Shown here: piece by piece, positions 52,674-64,000 of the stretch | How the letters are laid out: every line of letters starts with the position of its first letter | Position numbering within the stretch: the first letter of the stretch is position 1 | Assembly (NCBI GenBank): GCA_031459855.1 | Contig: JAVKHP010000001.1 | Location: 1,346,059 to 1,410,058, forward strand | Direction: 5' to 3' | Source: Armatimonadota bacterium | Lineage (GTDB): Bacteria > Sysuimicrobiota > Sysuimicrobiia > Sysuimicrobiales > Humicultoraceae | Length of the DNA stretch: 64,000 nucleotides | Translations under genes and position numbers: made by a program | The notes under the pieces: model-generated | Seen by the model: the letters and a program-made list of their open reading frames with translations, nothing else | What the model was told of the DNA's origin: nothing | The model's database searches: none

Positions 52674-52865
52674 GTGAACTTTGAGCGGTTCGCCGTCGTG
52701 CGTCTGCCGTTTGCGCTCACGGACCAAGAGGTCACCAAGAACAGGCCAGCCACCGGCTCGTCCGGGGCCAGTTGGGCCATCTCAGCCCTGCCGATGAAGC
52801 GCGGGTCCGCGAGGGCCTTGCGGCGCTCTTTGGGCTGGCGCGCAGGAACCTGACCGGGGGCGAGC
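52674..52865 (+). pseudogene. PemK/MazF-family toxin remnant with the middle deleted
   Basis: GTG 52674, behind GAGGAGG, encodes NFERFAVVRLPFALTDQEVTK-type sequence ending KNRPA, the usual start of PemK/MazF toxins. From about 52768 a different frame reads GQLGHLSPADEARVREGL and then AALFG, the usual end of the same family. About 60 central residues are missing. The upstream stretch ending ADEEAYREL (stop at 52684) overlaps the toxin start as an antitoxin tail would. This is a dead toxin-antitoxin locus at the edge of the defence island. Confidence 0.6.
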
Positions 52866-53091
52866 GCGGTGAACCGCGAACTGGAAGAGCCTCCGCCGGT
52901 CGGAGAAGGCCGGGATGACGGGAGGAAGACGCCATCACCAACATCCGGGAAGCGTAGGCCCCAGACGACCGGTGCGGTCGCAGGTGGTTTGGCAAGGGGA
53001 AAGTAAGTAGAGGATGACAGAGGCCCTGAGGTTGCCCAGGCGGGGATAGTAGGCTGCCCTGTACTGGTCTCAGGCGCCGACGGAGGGATCA
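52866..53091. other. Spacer with a possible HicB-like fragment
   Basis: Around 52920-52960 one frame reads EEDAITNIREA and stops, resembling the end of the HicB antitoxin core (S/T-x-E-E-A-x-x-N-I-x-E-A). It is too short to be sure. No intact gene or clear promoter is visible here. Confidence 0.3.
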
Positions 53092-53094
53092 GTG

Positions 53095-53979
53095 ATGGCT
53101 GAGATGACCGCGAAGCGACGGGGAGAGCTTGTCCGCGGGGTACTCAGCATTCTGGCAGCGGCACCTGACGGTCTTCCCGCGAAGGAAGTGCTACAGCGGC
53201 TTCAGACTATCGTGCCGCCAACGCCATTCGAGGAAAGCGATTATCCGAACCGGCCCGGTGTGCGCCGGTACGAAAAAATCGTCCGTTTTTCGACGATCAA
53301 GGCCGTAAAGGCGGGTTGGCTGACAAAGGAAAAAGGCCGATGGTCGATCACGGATCAAGGACGGGAGGCTTTCAAGCGCTATCAGGACCCTCAAGAGTTG
53401 GCACGGGAGGCGGACAAACTTTACAAACAATGGAAGTTGTCCGTCCCAAGCGGTTCGGTCGATGAAGAGATTGAGACGGAGCCGACAGCGACGGTAACGA
53501 TTGAAGAAGCGGAAGAGATGGCCTGGCGTGAGATTGAGGACTACTTGATGAACATCAGCCCCTACGACTTTCAAACTTTGGTGAGTTCGCTTCTGAAAGG
53601 GATGGGCTATCACGTGGCCTGGACGGCACCACCTGGCCCCGACGGGGGTACCGACCTTATCGCCTTTTCCGATCCGCTCGGAACCCGACCTCCGCGAGTT
53701 CGTGTTCAGGTAAAGCGGAGGCAGGACAAGGTCTCGGTGGAGGGATTGCGGGCTTTCATGGCGGTTCTCGGGAACGAGGACATCGGCCTGTTCATTTCGA
53801 CCGGAGGGTTTACTAAGGAGGCTGAACAGGAAGCACGGTCGCACCCGGCCCGGCGCATTACCTTACTCGACCTGGAGAAACTCTTCGACTTGTGGGTGAC
53901 CTACTACAAGGACATACCCGAAGAGGGACGGCGACTGCTGCCGCTAAAACCCATCTACTACCTGGCGCGGGAGGGTTAG
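53095..53979 (+). CDS. mrr: Mrr-type restriction endonuclease
   Basis: 294 residues. N-terminal winged-helix Mrr_N domain (about 8-95; VLSILAAAPDGLPAKEVLQRL) and C-terminal Mrr catalytic domain. The latter has YDFQTLVSSLLKGMGYHV near 165, then GPDGGTDLIAFSDP and RVRVQVKRRQDKVS, giving the D-x(n)-Q-x-K variant of the PD-(D/E)xK site. Mrr enzymes cut DNA carrying methylated or other modified bases. ATG 53095 or GTG 53092 start it, with GGAGG upstream. G+C is visibly lower than the metabolic genes. It probably complements the adjacent type I system by attacking foreign-modified DNA. Confidence 0.88.
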   Translation: MAEMTAKRRGELVRGVLSILAAAPDGLPAKEVLQRLQTIVPPTPFEESDYPNRPGVRRYEKIVRFSTIKAVKAGWLTKEKGRWSITDQGREAFKRYQDPQELAREADKLYKQWKLSVPSGSVDEEIETEPTATVTIEEAEEMAWREIEDYLMNISPYDFQTLVSSLLKGMGYHVAWTAPPGPDGGTDLIAFSDPLGTRPPRVRVQVKRRQDKVSVEGLRAFMAVLGNEDIGLFISTGGFTKEAEQEARSHPARRITLLDLEKLFDLWVTYYKDIPEEGRRLLPLKPIYYLAREG

Positions 53980-54294
53980 CGACCTACCGGAGATGCGGGT
54001 CTGAATCTGGTTAACGGAGTGGGCTTGTTGCAATGGCTGTGATCCAGGGAAGATGCGTTCGTTTTCCTTGGGTCGTTGAGCGCGTTTGCTCGGGGGCCAT
54101 GAGGCCTGAGGAGCTTCGGTCTGGTGTGACCGTCGGTGGAGTCCTTCCGGACGTTGCGGTGGCGTGGCAAGAACCTCCTCCGGGAAGGGAAATATAACAA
54201 GACTTCTGGCGCCGGGAATCGGCGTCAGCCTGAAGGGCGGGGTTGGGTCAGGCGAAAAGACCAAGGTTGTAAACCTGGCTGGGAGCGTGCACGC
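53980..54294. other. Spacer upstream of the type I restriction operon
   Basis: 315 bp without a gene. A TATAAC -10-like element sits at 54193-54198 without a convincing -35. Near 54243-54262 the short inverted repeat TTGGGTC...GACCAA precedes the hsdM ribosome site and could be an operator. Nothing else recognised. Confidence 0.35.
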
Positions 54295-55971
54295 ATGGCG
54301 CGACGCGTGAGGGCATCTAGCGCTGTCAAGCTGAGGAAAGCGTCTTCCTCTGGGCTACGTGCTTCAAAGGCCCGGCCTACCAACTCCACGGGTGCTGTCG
54401 TCGGCTACGAAGCCGAGCTCTGGCGCATGGCCGACGCGCTGCGCGGCTCGATGGACGCCGCCGAGTACAAGCATGTCGTCCTTGGCCTCATCTTTCTCAA
54501 GTACATTTCCGATGCCTTCGAGGAACACCGCGCACGGCTTGAGGCCGAGCGCGCCGAGGGGGCAGACCCCGAGGACCCCGACGAGTACCGCGCCCAGAAC
54601 GTTTTCTGGGTCCCGCCCGAGGCCCGGTGGGAGCGCCTGCGGCAGAGTGCCCGCCAGCCTGAGATCGGCCAGATCGTGGACCAGGCGATGGAAGCCGTCG
54701 AGCGCGACAACCCCTCGCTTAGAAACGTCCTCCCCAAGGATTACGCCCGGCCGGCCCTGGACAAGCAGCGCCTCGGGCAACTGATCGACCTCGTCACCAA
54801 CATCCGCGTGGGCGACGCCGACGCCCGGGCCAAGGACGTCCTCGGCCGCGTGTACGAGTACTTCCTGGGACAGTTCGCCAGCGCCGAGGGGAAGAAGGGC
54901 GGCGAGTTCTACACGCCCCGCTGTGTGGTCCGCCTGCTGGTCGAGATGCTGGAGCCGTTCCAGGGGCGCGTCTACGACCCGTGCTGCGGCTCGTCGGGGA
55001 TGTTTGTCCAGTCGGTGGAATTCATTGAAGCTCACGCTACGGGCAACGGCAACGGCGGCCGCGCGCGCAGTCAGATCAGCATCTACGGCCAGGAATCGAA
55101 CTACACTACCTGGCGGCTCGCGAAGATGAACCTGGCCATTCGCGGGATCGACGGCCGGATCGAGCAAGGCGATACCTTCCACAACGACCGCTTCCCCGAC
55201 CTCAAGGCCGACTTCATCCTGGCGAATCCGCCGTTCAACACGAAGGCGTGGGGCGGCGAGCAGCTGCGGGAGGACAAGCGCTGGAAGTTCGGCGTCCCGC
55301 CCGTGCGCAACGCCAACTTCGCCTGGGTGCAGCACATCATCCACCACCTTGCTCCGACGGGCTACGCCGGTTTCGTGCTGGCCAACGGGTCCATGTCCTC
55401 CAACCAGTCTGGCGAGGGTGAGATCCGCAAGAACATCATCGAGGCTGACTTGGTGGACTGCATGGTTGCGCTACCCGGTCAGCTCTTCTACTCGACGCAG
55501 ATCCCCGCCTGTCTCTGGTTCCTTGCCCGTGACAAAAGCGGTCGGCCTCCCGCTGGACGGAGGGAGCCTCTCCGGGATCGACGGGGTGACGTGCTCTTCA
55601 TCGACGCCCGGAAAATGGGCGTGATGGTGGACCGCGTCCACCGGGAGCTCACCGACGAGGAGATCCAGCGCATCGCCCGCACCTACCATGCCTGGCGCGG
55701 GGAGAAGGAGGCCGGCGAGTACCGGGACGTGCCCGGCTTCTGCAGGAGCGCCACGCTGGAGGAGATCCGCCAGCACGGCCACGTGCTCACGCCCGGCCGC
55801 TACGTCGGTGCCGAGATTCAAGAGGACGGTGACGAGCCGTTCGAGGAGAAGATGAAACGCCTAGTGGCGCAACTGCGCGAGCAGCAGGCCGAGGCGCGCC
55901 GGTTGGAGGAGGCCATCGCCGCCAATCTCGCGCACCTTGGCTATGCTTTGGACGAGAGGGATAAGCAGTGA
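54295..55971 (+). CDS. hsdM: Type I restriction-modification DNA methyltransferase subunit
   Basis: 558 residues; N6-adenine methyltransferase of an R-M-S complex. N-terminal HsdM helical domain ([23 protein letters not shown]) at about 40-175. The SAM-binding region has [15 protein letters not shown] and [12 protein letters not shown] near 235. Catalytic motif IV is ANPPFN near 310. VGRV-type linker [14 protein letters not shown] is typical. GGGAG lies 9 bp before ATG 54295. Its stop overlaps the MNT gene (GTGA). Confidence 0.96.
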   Translation: MARRVRASSAVKLRKASSSGLRASKARPTNSTGAVVGYEAELWRMADALRGSMDAAEYKHVVLGLIFLKYISDAFEEHRARLEAERAEGADPEDPDEYRAQNVFWVPPEARWERLRQSARQPEIGQIVDQAMEAVERDNPSLRNVLPKDYARPALDKQRLGQLIDLVTNIRVGDADARAKDVLGRVYEYFLGQFASAEGKKGGEFYTPRCVVRLLVEMLEPFQGRVYDPCCGSSGMFVQSVEFIEAHATGNGNGGRARSQISIYGQESNYTTWRLAKMNLAIRGIDGRIEQGDTFHNDRFPDLKADFILANPPFNTKAWGGEQLREDKRWKFGVPPVRNANFAWVQHIIHHLAPTGYAGFVLANGSMSSNQSGEGEIRKNIIEADLVDCMVALPGQLFYSTQIPACLWFLARDKSGRPPAGRREPLRDRRGDVLFIDARKMGVMVDRVHRELTDEEIQRIARTYHAWRGEKEAGEYRDVPGFCRSATLEEIRQHGHVLTPGRYVGAEIQEDGDEPFEEKMKRLVAQLREQQAEARRLEEAIAANLAHLGYALDERDKQ

Positions 55972-56276
55972 TCCCGGCCATCGAACAGCGCCGAGGCGAG
56001 CTTGAGGCCCTTTGCCGCCGCCTTGGGGTGCGCCGACTGGAGGTCTTCGGCTCCGCAGCGACGGGCGAATTCCAGGGGGAGACCAGCGACCTGGATTTCC
56101 TGGTGGAATTCGAACCGCCCATCGGCTCAGGCTACGCCGACCGCTACTTCGGGCTGCTGGAGGCCCTGGAGGCGCTCTTCGGGCGGCCGGTAGACCTGGT
56201 CGTCGCCTCCGCCATCAAGAACCCCTATTTCCTCGAGTCGATCGAGAAGACCCGGGTCGTGCTCTATGCGGCTTGA
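55968..56276 (+). CDS. mntA: MNT-type nucleotidyltransferase antitoxin (MntA-like)
   Basis: 102 residues, minimal nucleotidyltransferase. [20 protein letters not shown] carries the G-S...D-x-D catalytic motif, here with 11 residues between GS and D-x-D. VDLVV near 80 supplies the third strand. Known MntA proteins neutralise HepT by adding AMP units to its tyrosine. It is translationally coupled to hsdM (GTG 55968) and overlaps the HEPN gene by 11 bp, so it is embedded in the restriction operon. Confidence 0.88.
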   Translation: MIPAIEQRRGELEALCRRLGVRRLEVFGSAATGEFQGETSDLDFLVEFEPPIGSGYADRYFGLLEALEALFGRPVDLVVASAIKNPYFLESIEKTRVVLYAA

Positions 56277-56607
56277 GGCGAAGAAGTACCTCTACGATAT
56301 CCAGCAGGCCACAGAGCTCATCGCCGGCTTTACGGCGGGGAAGACCTACGCGGACTATGAGAGGGAGGCCATGCTGCGTGCCGCCGTGGAGCGCCAGTTC
56401 GAGATCATCGGTGAGGCCCTCTCGCAGCTCGCCCGCTTGGACGAGGCCGTGGCCGCGCGGATCAGCGAGTACCGCCGCATCATCGCCTTCCGCAACATCC
56501 TGATCCACGGCTATGCGGAAATAGACCACCGCATCGTCTGGGACATCGTCCAATCTAAACTGCCCACGCTGCGCCGCGAGGTGGCGGTCCTGCTGGAGGA
56601 GAAATAA
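56266..56607 (+). CDS. hepT: HEPN-domain ribonuclease toxin (HepT-like, DUF86)
   Basis: 113 residues, all-helical HEPN protein. RNILIHGY near residue 83 is an exact R-x4-H-x-Y motif, the RNase site plus the tyrosine AMPylated by MntA. EAMLRAAVERQFEIIGEAL is the preceding family helix. Paired with the MNT gene it should form a toxin-antitoxin module. Its position between hsdM and hsdS is unusual and may guard the restriction operon against loss or shut-off. Confidence 0.9.
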   Translation: MRLEAKKYLYDIQQATELIAGFTAGKTYADYEREAMLRAAVERQFEIIGEALSQLARLDEAVAARISEYRRIIAFRNILIHGYAEIDHRIVWDIVQSKLPTLRREVAVLLEEK

Positions 56608-56670
56608 CCATGGCCAGCGGAGCACGCGGCCTGAGAGCAGCCGTAGGCGGCAACCTGTAGGAGCTGGGTT

Positions 56671-57956
<1,286 letters not shown>

Positions 57957-57960
<4 letters not shown>

Positions 57961-59612
57961 ATCCATCCAAGGACTACCGGCACGATCTAGACTACCTTCT
58001 GCAACAAGACCTTATCGCTAATTTCATTCCATCTATAGGGCAAAAGCCTTGGCAAGTTGTTTATGCCATTGATGACAGGGGTCCCGACAGATCTGCTATC
58101 TTTTGTGCGTTGTTGGAGCGCAAAGCGGTTAAAGGGGCGTTGGAGAAGGACGGCTGGGACTTGGCCATAGGCGATGGCCTTCCTGGTTTCAGTCAGTCCT
58201 GGCAAGAAGGGAAAACAACAACGACTTACCACCGATTCGGCACCGAAGGACTGCGCCCTCTAGTTATATCGAGGAACTTCCACGGAGCGTTCCCTTGCTA
58301 CTTAGAGCTGTGCGAAGAGTTTCGGCTCTTCCATAACCTTGCGGAGGATCATCAGCGTGGGCTTTTGTTGGACTTCGATGAATCGGGGTATGAAGTAGAA
58401 GTAGCGCGGATAACCGAACGCAAAGTAGAAGTAAACTGGAGATACTTGCTGCAGTTCCTTGCAGCTACGCAACTGTATCTTGCCATATACTTCGACTCTA
58501 TCCGTTATTCTATGATCCCATTGGAGAAGGTTCCCAAAGAGAAGCAACAGTTAGAATATCGAGAGAAGAAAATGCGGTACTCTGTAAATGTTCGGGAATG
58601 CGATTTCCAGAGAGACTACCGTACATTGTCCCGCCTGTTGGGCAAGGTTATCGTTGCGCCGCTGCCCATTAAGAAATGTGGCAAGTGGCCATTCGAGGAG
58701 AGAGGGACGGACCCCGAGGTGTCATTTATCATCGGCGTTACTCCTGATGGCCGATTCCAAGAGTTCACTTCCAACCCAGAAAAGCTTTCTAACTATTTCG
58801 GCGCCAATCAAGGGGCGCCGCACTACCTGACGCCAGTGTATTTTAGAAAGGAGGTGTTGCAAAAATACTACGCGGAACCCGATCGATATTCTGTTGAGGA
58901 TGGTTATCTCCGCTGTCTTGGTCTTTGGGGGATGCAGATCGATAACGATCATCCGACCCACGTTATTGCGTTCCTTGGTGACCTTGGTCGCGATCTCCCT
59001 TACCGCGAGCGCTTGCACTGGAAGCAGTACAATGTGCCGCCGCCAGCAAATGCAGGTATCAGTGCCACCTGTTTCCGTCGGAGCTTTCTAGCGCAATTTG
59101 CTGATCCCGAGAGTGTAGATCTCGTTTTTACCCAGAAGTACCAGGAATTGAACAAGACCTGGCGTGAACGGATGGGATGGCCGCTTTTTCTCGAGCCAAA
59201 ACCTGGGGATGAGCATGTCTTAGCGGTGCACATTCCCGTTACTGGTTCCCAACGTGAGTTAGACGAGCAAATTCTGGCTCTTACAAAACTGCTTGTGGAC
59301 TCGCTCAACGAACAGGGACTGGAAAGGGAGTTGACCGAGAAACGCAAAGAGGAGCGAGGCATCCAAAAGTTTGAACGCTTCCTTAAAAACAAGGGATGTA
59401 AGCATGGAGAAGAAATAATCGTCTTTCTACGAGACCTTCAAGGTCTTCGCTCTGCTGGTGTAGCTCATCGCAAGGGCAGTGAGTATGAGCGACGATTAGA
59501 AAGATTAGGAATACTGGGAAAGGATAATCGAGACGTGATGAAAATTCTATTGATGCGAGCGGTAAATGCTCTTCACTTACTGCTGCTTGACTGCGTGCAG
59601 GGTATGGAATGA
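57957..59612 (+). CDS. Unknown 551-aa protein between hsdS and hsdR, HEPN-like C-terminus
   Basis: No family recognised. Soluble, charged, no signal or membrane segment, roughly 50% G+C against about 70% in the flanks. The first half is rich in aromatic and beta-type segments ([21 protein letters not shown], then [21 protein letters not shown]). The last 60 residues are helical and contain [11 protein letters not shown], an R-x5-H arrangement like the RNase motif of HEPN domains, followed by RRLERLGI and a Leu-rich helix. It is start-stop coupled to both hsdS and hsdR, so it is a bona fide operon member. It may be an accessory effector or regulator of the restriction system. The HEPN idea is an inference from a short motif. 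Confidence 0.75.
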
Positions 59613-62600
59613 AGAGAGCGTTGTACGAGTCAGAAGTCGAATCGGTTGCCCTTTCGTGGCTGGAATGGCTCGGCTGGACGATCAAGCACGGCCCGGAGAT
59701 CGCCCCGGATGGGCTGTTTGCCGAGCGGCAGGACTACCGCGAGGTGGTGTTGACGCAGCGGCTGCGAGATGCCATGGCACGGCTGAACCCGGACCTGCCC
59801 CAGGAGGCGCTGGAGGATGCTTTCCGCAAGATTACAAATCCCGAGGGCGCCACGCTCGAAGCCCGCAACCGTGCATTCCACCGGATGCTCGTGGACGGTG
59901 TGACCGTAGAGTACCGACGACCCGACGGAACCATCGCCGGGGCACAAACGCGAGTCCTCGACTTCGAAGATCCGGAAAACAACGATTGGCTGGCGGTGAA
60001 CCAGTTTACGGTCAGCGAGAATCGCCACACGCGCCGGCCAGACATCGTCCTGTTCGTCAACGGGCTCCCTCTTGCCATCATCGAATTGAAGAATCCCGCC
60101 GACGAGGAGGCCACCATCTGGACGGCCTTCCAGCAACTCCAGACCTACAAAGCCGAGCTGCCGTCGCTCTTTTCGCTCAATGAACTGCTGGTCATCTCCG
60201 ACGGGCTCGAGGCGCGCCTCGGTACCCTCACAGCCGGTCGGGAATGGTTCAAGCCTTGGCGTACGATCTCGGGGAAACAGGTCGAGGATATCGGGGTGTC
60301 GCAGCTCGAGGTCCTGCTGAAGGGTGTCTTCGACCGCAGGCGCTTTCTTCAACTCCTGCGAGATTTCATCGTCTTCGAGGATGATAGAAGCGGGAAACTC
60401 GACAAGAAGGTTGCAGGATACCACCAGTTCCACGCGGTTCAGGTGGCTGTGGCCGAAACACTCCGGGCAGCACATTTGCGAGCCGAGGCCGATCACGTGG
60501 CCGAGCAATCTGGCCGCTATGAGGCAGGCCGAAAACCCGGCGGGAAACCTGGCGACCGTCGAATCGGTGTTGTCTGGCACACGCAGGGATCCGGCAAGAG
60601 CCTCACCATGGTGTTTTACGCAGGGCGGATCATCCGCGAACCAGCGATGGAAAATCCGACCCTTGTCGTCCTCACCGACCGCAACGACCTGGACGATCAA
60701 CTCTACGGCACCTTCGCCCGCTGCCAGGGTCTCCTGCGCCAGCCGCCGGTGCAGGCCGAAAGCCGCGCCCACCTGCGCGAATTGCTCTCCGTGCAGGCGG
60801 GCGGGGTGGTCTTCACCACGATCCAGAAGTTCCTGCCGGAAGAACGCGGCGATCGCCACCCGATCCTTTCCGAGCGCCGCAACATCGTCGTCATTGCAGA
60901 TGAAGCCCACCGCAGCCAGTACGACTTCATTGACGGCTTCGCCCGTCACATACGCGACGCGTTGCCGAACGCCTCGTTCATCGCCTTTACGGGCACGCCG
61001 CTCGAACTCGAAGACCGAAACACCCGTCTGATCTTCGGCGACTATATCTCCATTTACGACATCCAGCGCGCGGTCGAGGACGGGGCGACCGTGCCGATCT
61101 ATTATGAGAGCCGCCTGGCCAAGCTCGAGCTGGATGAACAGGAGCGGCCGAGGATCGACCCAGAGTTCGAGGAAGTCACCGAGGGCGAGGAGGTCGAGCG
61201 GAAAGAGAAGCTCAAGACGAAGTGGGCGCAGCTCGAGGCGATTGTCGGGGCGGAGAAGCGGATTCGTCTGATCGCCCAGGACGTCGTGGAGCACTTCGAG
61301 CGACGCCTCCAGGCGTTGGACGGGAAGGCCATGGTCGTGTGCATGAGCCGGCGCATCTGCGTGGATCTGTACCGTGAGATCGTGAAACTGCGGCCCCAGT
61401 GGCACCACGACGATGACGACAAAGGTGTGGTCAAGGTCGTCATGACCGGCTCGGCGTCCGACCCCTCGGACTGGCAACCCCATATTCGGAATAAACAGCG
61501 CCGCGAACTCCTCGCAAATCGCTTCCGGAATCCCAACGATCCCTTCGAGATGGTGATCGTGCGCGATATGTGGCTGACGGGGTTCGACTGCCCGAGCCTG
61601 CACACGATGTACCTGGACAAGCCCATGCGCGGTCACGGGCTCATGCAGGCCATCGCGCGCGTCAACCGCGTCTTCCGCGATAAGCCCGGCGGGCTCGTGG
61701 TGGATTACCTGGGTCTCGCCCACGAACTGAAGCAGGCGCTGGCGACCTATACCGAGAGCGGCGGGACCGGCTGGACGGCGATTTCGCAGGAGAAAGCGGT
61801 CACCGTCATGCTCGAAAAGTACGAGGTCTGCAGCGACCTCTTCCACGGCTTCGACTGGTCGCGCTGGAAGACAGGGCGCCCCGAGGAGCGCTTGAGTCTC
61901 CTCCCCGCTGCCCAGGAGCATATCCTTGGCCAGGAGGACGGAAAGGAGCGGCTACTTGCGGCGGTGCGGGATCTCTCGCGCGCCTTCGCCCTCGCTGTCC
62001 CCCACGAGGAGGCCATGCGGATCCGCGACGACGTGGCGTTCTTCCAGGCGGTGCGGGCCGCCCTGGTCAAGCGCGCGCCGGGAGAGCCGAAGGCCGAGGA
62101 GGAACTGGACCAGGCCATCCGCCAGATCGTCTCCCGTGCCGTGGCACCCGAGGGCATGGTGGACCTCTTTGCCGCCGCCGGCTTGAAGAAGCCCGACATC
62201 TCGATCCTTTCTGACGAGTTCCTGGCCGAGGTCCGGGGTATGGAGCACAAGAATCTGGCCGTGGAGCTTTTGCGCAAGCTCCTCGCCGGTGAGATCCGGA
62301 CGCGGCGGCGGAAGAACGTCGTCCAGGCGCGGTCGTTCGCCGAGCTGCTCGAGCAGGCGATCCGGCGCTACGAGAACCGTGCCATCGAGGCGGCACAGGT
62401 GATCGAGGAGCTGATCGCCCTCGCCAAGGAGATGCGCGAAGCCGACCAGCGCGGCGAGGCGCTGGGGCTCACTGAAGAGGAGCTCGCCTTCTACGACGCG
62501 CTGGAGACCAACGACAGCGCGGTGAAGGTGCTGGGGGAGCCCACGCTGCGGCGGATCGCGCAGGAGCTGGTGCGCACCGTCCGGGACAACGTGACCGTGG

Positions 62601-62758
62601 ACTGGACGGTGCGTGAGAGCGTGCGGGCGCAGCTTCGGGTGGTCGTCAAGCGCATCCTCCGAAAGTACGGCTACCCGCCGGACAAGCAGGAGAAGGCTAC
62701 GCTCACAGTGCTTGAACAGGCGGAAGCGTTGTCGGAGGTGTGGGCGCAGGCGGCATGA
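59609..62758 (+). CDS. hsdR: Type I restriction endonuclease/translocase subunit
   Basis: 1049 residues, normal HsdR length. N-terminal nuclease: [21 protein letters not shown] near 140 (PD...E-x-K). Helicase motor: [19 protein letters not shown] near 325 (Walker A), [12 protein letters not shown] near 430 (DEAH box), [10 protein letters not shown] near 455 and [17 protein letters not shown] near 680 (motif VI). The C-terminal 250 residues bind the M2S core. Last gene of the operon; ATG 59609 overlaps the unknown gene. Confidence 0.97.
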   Translation: MKRALYESEVESVALSWLEWLGWTIKHGPEIAPDGLFAERQDYREVVLTQRLRDAMARLNPDLPQEALEDAFRKITNPEGATLEARNRAFHRMLVDGVTVEYRRPDGTIAGAQTRVLDFEDPENNDWLAVNQFTVSENRHTRRPDIVLFVNGLPLAIIELKNPADEEATIWTAFQQLQTYKAELPSLFSLNELLVISDGLEARLGTLTAGREWFKPWRTISGKQVEDIGVSQLEVLLKGVFDRRRFLQLLRDFIVFEDDRSGKLDKKVAGYHQFHAVQVAVAETLRAAHLRAEADHVAEQSGRYEAGRKPGGKPGDRRIGVVWHTQGSGKSLTMVFYAGRIIREPAMENPTLVVLTDRNDLDDQLYGTFARCQGLLRQPPVQAESRAHLRELLSVQAGGVVFTTIQKFLPEERGDRHPILSERRNIVVIADEAHRSQYDFIDGFARHIRDALPNASFIAFTGTPLELEDRNTRLIFGDYISIYDIQRAVEDGATVPIYYESRLAKLELDEQERPRIDPEFEEVTEGEEVERKEKLKTKWAQLEAIVGAEKRIRLIAQDVVEHFERRLQALDGKAMVVCMSRRICVDLYREIVKLRPQWHHDDDDKGVVKVVMTGSASDPSDWQPHIRNKQRRELLANRFRNPNDPFEMVIVRDMWLTGFDCPSLHTMYLDKPMRGHGLMQAIARVNRVFRDKPGGLVVDYLGLAHELKQALATYTESGGTGWTAISQEKAVTVMLEKYEVCSDLFHGFDWSRWKTGRPEERLSLLPAAQEHILGQEDGKERLLAAVRDLSRAFALAVPHEEAMRIRDDVAFFQAVRAALVKRAPGEPKAEEELDQAIRQIVSRAVAPEGMVDLFAAAGLKKPDISILSDEFLAEVRGMEHKNLAVELLRKLLAGEIRTRRRKNVVQARSFAELLEQAIRRYENRAIEAAQVIEELIALAKEMREADQRGEALGLTEEELAFYDALETNDSAVKVLGEPTLRRIAQELVRTVRDNVTVDWTVRESVRAQLRVVVKRILRKYGYPPDKQEKATLTVLEQAEALSEVWAQAA

Positions 62759-62803
62759 TGCGGCCTGGCGGGGGATCCGGGCGAGTTCTGGCTCCCGGGT
62801 GAC

Positions 62804-64000
62804 CTACCAACCCACCGCGTAGGACAGCCTGCGGGGATCGGCGGCTGCGGCCACCACGCCCTCGGCGGGGTCGCGCAGCGCCGCGCAGACCCCGCCCGCC
62901 TGCGGCGTCCACTGGGGCCAGGACTCCACCCGGTGGCCTCGGGCCTGCAGGTCGGCACGGACTTCCTCGGGGATGCGCGCTTCGGCCCGCACCAGGCCTG
63001 GCTCGTAGCGGTGGGGGTGGGTGGAGGCCGGGAAACTGTAGGTGGCGACCCGGGCCGCCTCCACCGCCTCCTGGGGGTCCATCCCGTACTCGATGAGGTT
63101 GAGGAGAAACTGCAGCATGGCCTGGGGCTGCACGTCGTAGCCGGGCGTCCCGAAGGCCAGGACGAATCCGTCCGCGCGGGTCACCACGGCGGGGCTGGGG
63201 GTCAGCCGGGGGCGCTTGCCCGGCGCCACACAGGCGGGGTGGAAGGGGTCCAGCCAGGACTGGCTGCCCCGCGGCGAGATGACGATCCCTAGCCCCGGCA
63301 CCAGAGGTGTCTCCAGCACGCCGTCGCTGGGCGTGGCGGAAAAGGCGTTGCCGTCGCTGTCGACGATGCACACGTAGCTGGTGTCGGCGGCTCCCTCCCG
63401 CCCGCCGGCCCAACGGGGCTCGGGTGGGGGAACCGGGGCGGCGGGGCGTCCTGCGTCCCCAGGTTCCGGCATGCCGGGGAACGCCCGGCGGGGGTCGATG
63501 CGGTCCCGCCACCTGGCAGCGTACCCTTTGGACAGCAGCACGTCCACCGGCACCGGCACGAAGTCCGGGTCCCCGTAATACGCGTGGCGGTCGGCGAAAG
63601 CCGCCAGTAGCGCCTGCAGGATCAGGTGGAGGCTGTCGGCGGACTTGTGGGGGAGGGAGGCCAGGTCATAGCCTTCTAGGATGTTGAGGGCCTGCAGGAG
63701 CACCGGGCCCTGGCACCACGGCCCGCACCCGAAGACGTCGTATCCCCGGTAGGTGGTGCGCACGGGAGGCTCCTGCCCGACGCGGAAGCGGGCGAGGTCG
63801 TCGGTGGTCAGCAGTCCCCCTTCTTGCTGACAGAACGCGGCCAGCCGCTGCGCGATGTCGCCCCGGTAGAACCGGTCGCGCACCGCCTGCAGGCCCTGCG
63901 CCCGGGAGGTGGTCGTGCCCTCGGCCTCCACCAGCAGGCGCAGGGTGGCGGCCAGCTCGCGCTGGACCAGGACCTCGCCCACCTGCGGCGGGCGGCCGCG
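62804..64000 (-). CDS. ggt: Gamma-glutamyltransferase family protein (partial, start beyond right edge)
   Basis: About 398 C-terminal residues of the Ntn-hydrolase that cleaves gamma-glutamyl amides such as glutathione. PPVRTTYRGYDVFGCGPWCQGP and LNILEGYDL mark the large-subunit end. The predicted nucleophile Thr lies in the stretch AADTSYVCIVDSDGNAFSAT, where self-cleavage would occur; the usual TTH triplet reads DTS. LTPSPAVVTRADGFVLAFGTPG closes the active site. Transcribed toward hsdR with a 45-bp convergent spacer. This is back to high G+C, so the defence island ends at about 62760. Confidence 0.9.
   Translation of the reverse strand, partial: RGRPPQVGEVLVQRELAATLRLLVEAEGTTTSRAQGLQAVRDRFYRGDIAQRLAAFCQQEGGLLTTDDLARFRVGQEPPVRTTYRGYDVFGCGPWCQGPVLLQALNILEGYDLASLPHKSADSLHLILQALLAAFADRHAYYGDPDFVPVPVDVLLSKGYAARWRDRIDPRRAFPGMPEPGDAGRPAAPVPPPEPRWAGGREGAADTSYVCIVDSDGNAFSATPSDGVLETPLVPGLGIVISPRGSQSWLDPFHPACVAPGKRPRLTPSPAVVTRADGFVLAFGTPGYDVQPQAMLQFLLNLIEYGMDPQEAVEAARVATYSFPASTHPHRYEPGLVRAEARIPEEVRADLQARGHRVESWPQWTPQAGGVCAALRDPAEGVVAAAADPRRLSYAVGW

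Noticed and set aside
52732-52995. 87-codon minus-strand open frame near the defence island
   Set aside because: Arg/Ser/Pro-rich shadow sequence with no ribosome site; the plus strand shows a MazF-type remnant instead.

Overview
High-GC bacterial chromosome segment (roughly 70% G+C by eye) carrying about 55 genes. The gene content is ATP-type PEP carboxykinase, a Gly/Lys-type phosphofructokinase, five ABC importer or exporter sets, and an LLM-class enzyme plus a nitroreductase/quinone-reductase relative, both typical of F420 users. This suits a heterotrophic soil, sediment or thermal bacterium of a lineage such as Chloroflexota, Armatimonadota, CSP1-3 or a deep Actinobacteria-like group. Taxonomy cannot be fixed from the window. 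I see no rRNA, tRNA, CRISPR array or phage.

Layout. (1) 1-6130: a CoA-transferase subunit runs left and diverges from a LysR regulator across an AT-rich control island. A tight operon follows: PbfA-like phosphonate ammonia-lyase, histidine phosphatase, GCS2 glutamate-cysteine ligase, SDR dehydrogenase. (2) 6181-9315 (minus): MFS permease, cobalamin-type binding protein, HisJ-like PHP phosphatase. (3) 9460-12273: pckA and pfkA, central carbon metabolism. (4) 12417-16643 (minus): SIS-domain sugar isomerase, CNNM/CBS transporter, ABC-2 exporter pair. It diverges from an HTH-only GntR protein overlapping a DUF4392 gene. (5) 18133-20208: a gene scar, a D-2-hydroxyacid dehydrogenase and a DapA-family aldolase. 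(6) 20321-26694: carbamoylase-type amidase and a complete LivKHMGF importer. (7) 26870-39307: a frameshifted Gfo/Idh/MocA gene diverges from a ten-gene, mostly overlapping operon. That operon holds a ROK repressor, CehA-type hydrolase, ROK kinase, Tau/Ssu-type ABC importer with two permeases, two Gfo/Idh/MocA dehydrogenases and a second CehA-type hydrolase, and looks like an undescribed uptake and catabolic pathway. (8) 39564-41018: glnA behind a leader with an intrinsic terminator. (9) 42103-47585: a DppABCDF-type peptide importer. (10) 47598-52576 (minus): LLM oxidoreductase, adenine deaminase, MFS permease, anchored Pro-rich protein.

(11) 52674-62758 is a defence island of clearly lower G+C in places. 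It has toxin-antitoxin remnants, an Mrr-type endonuclease, and a type I restriction operon in the order hsdM - MNT - HEPN(HepT) - hsdS - unknown 551-aa protein - hsdR. A toxin-antitoxin pair sits inside the restriction operon, and an unrecognised protein with a C-terminal HEPN-like R-x5-H motif lies between S and R. This is my best candidate for an undescribed system. (12) 62804-64000: a partial gamma-glutamyltransferase gene.

Two genome-scale habits stand out. Gene edges and spacers repeatedly hold short, locus-specific, degenerate tandem repeats (periods about 12/24, 18, 29, 45, 49, 69, 74 and 77 bp). At least two spacers contain deletion scars joining the ends of unrelated or internally deleted genes.
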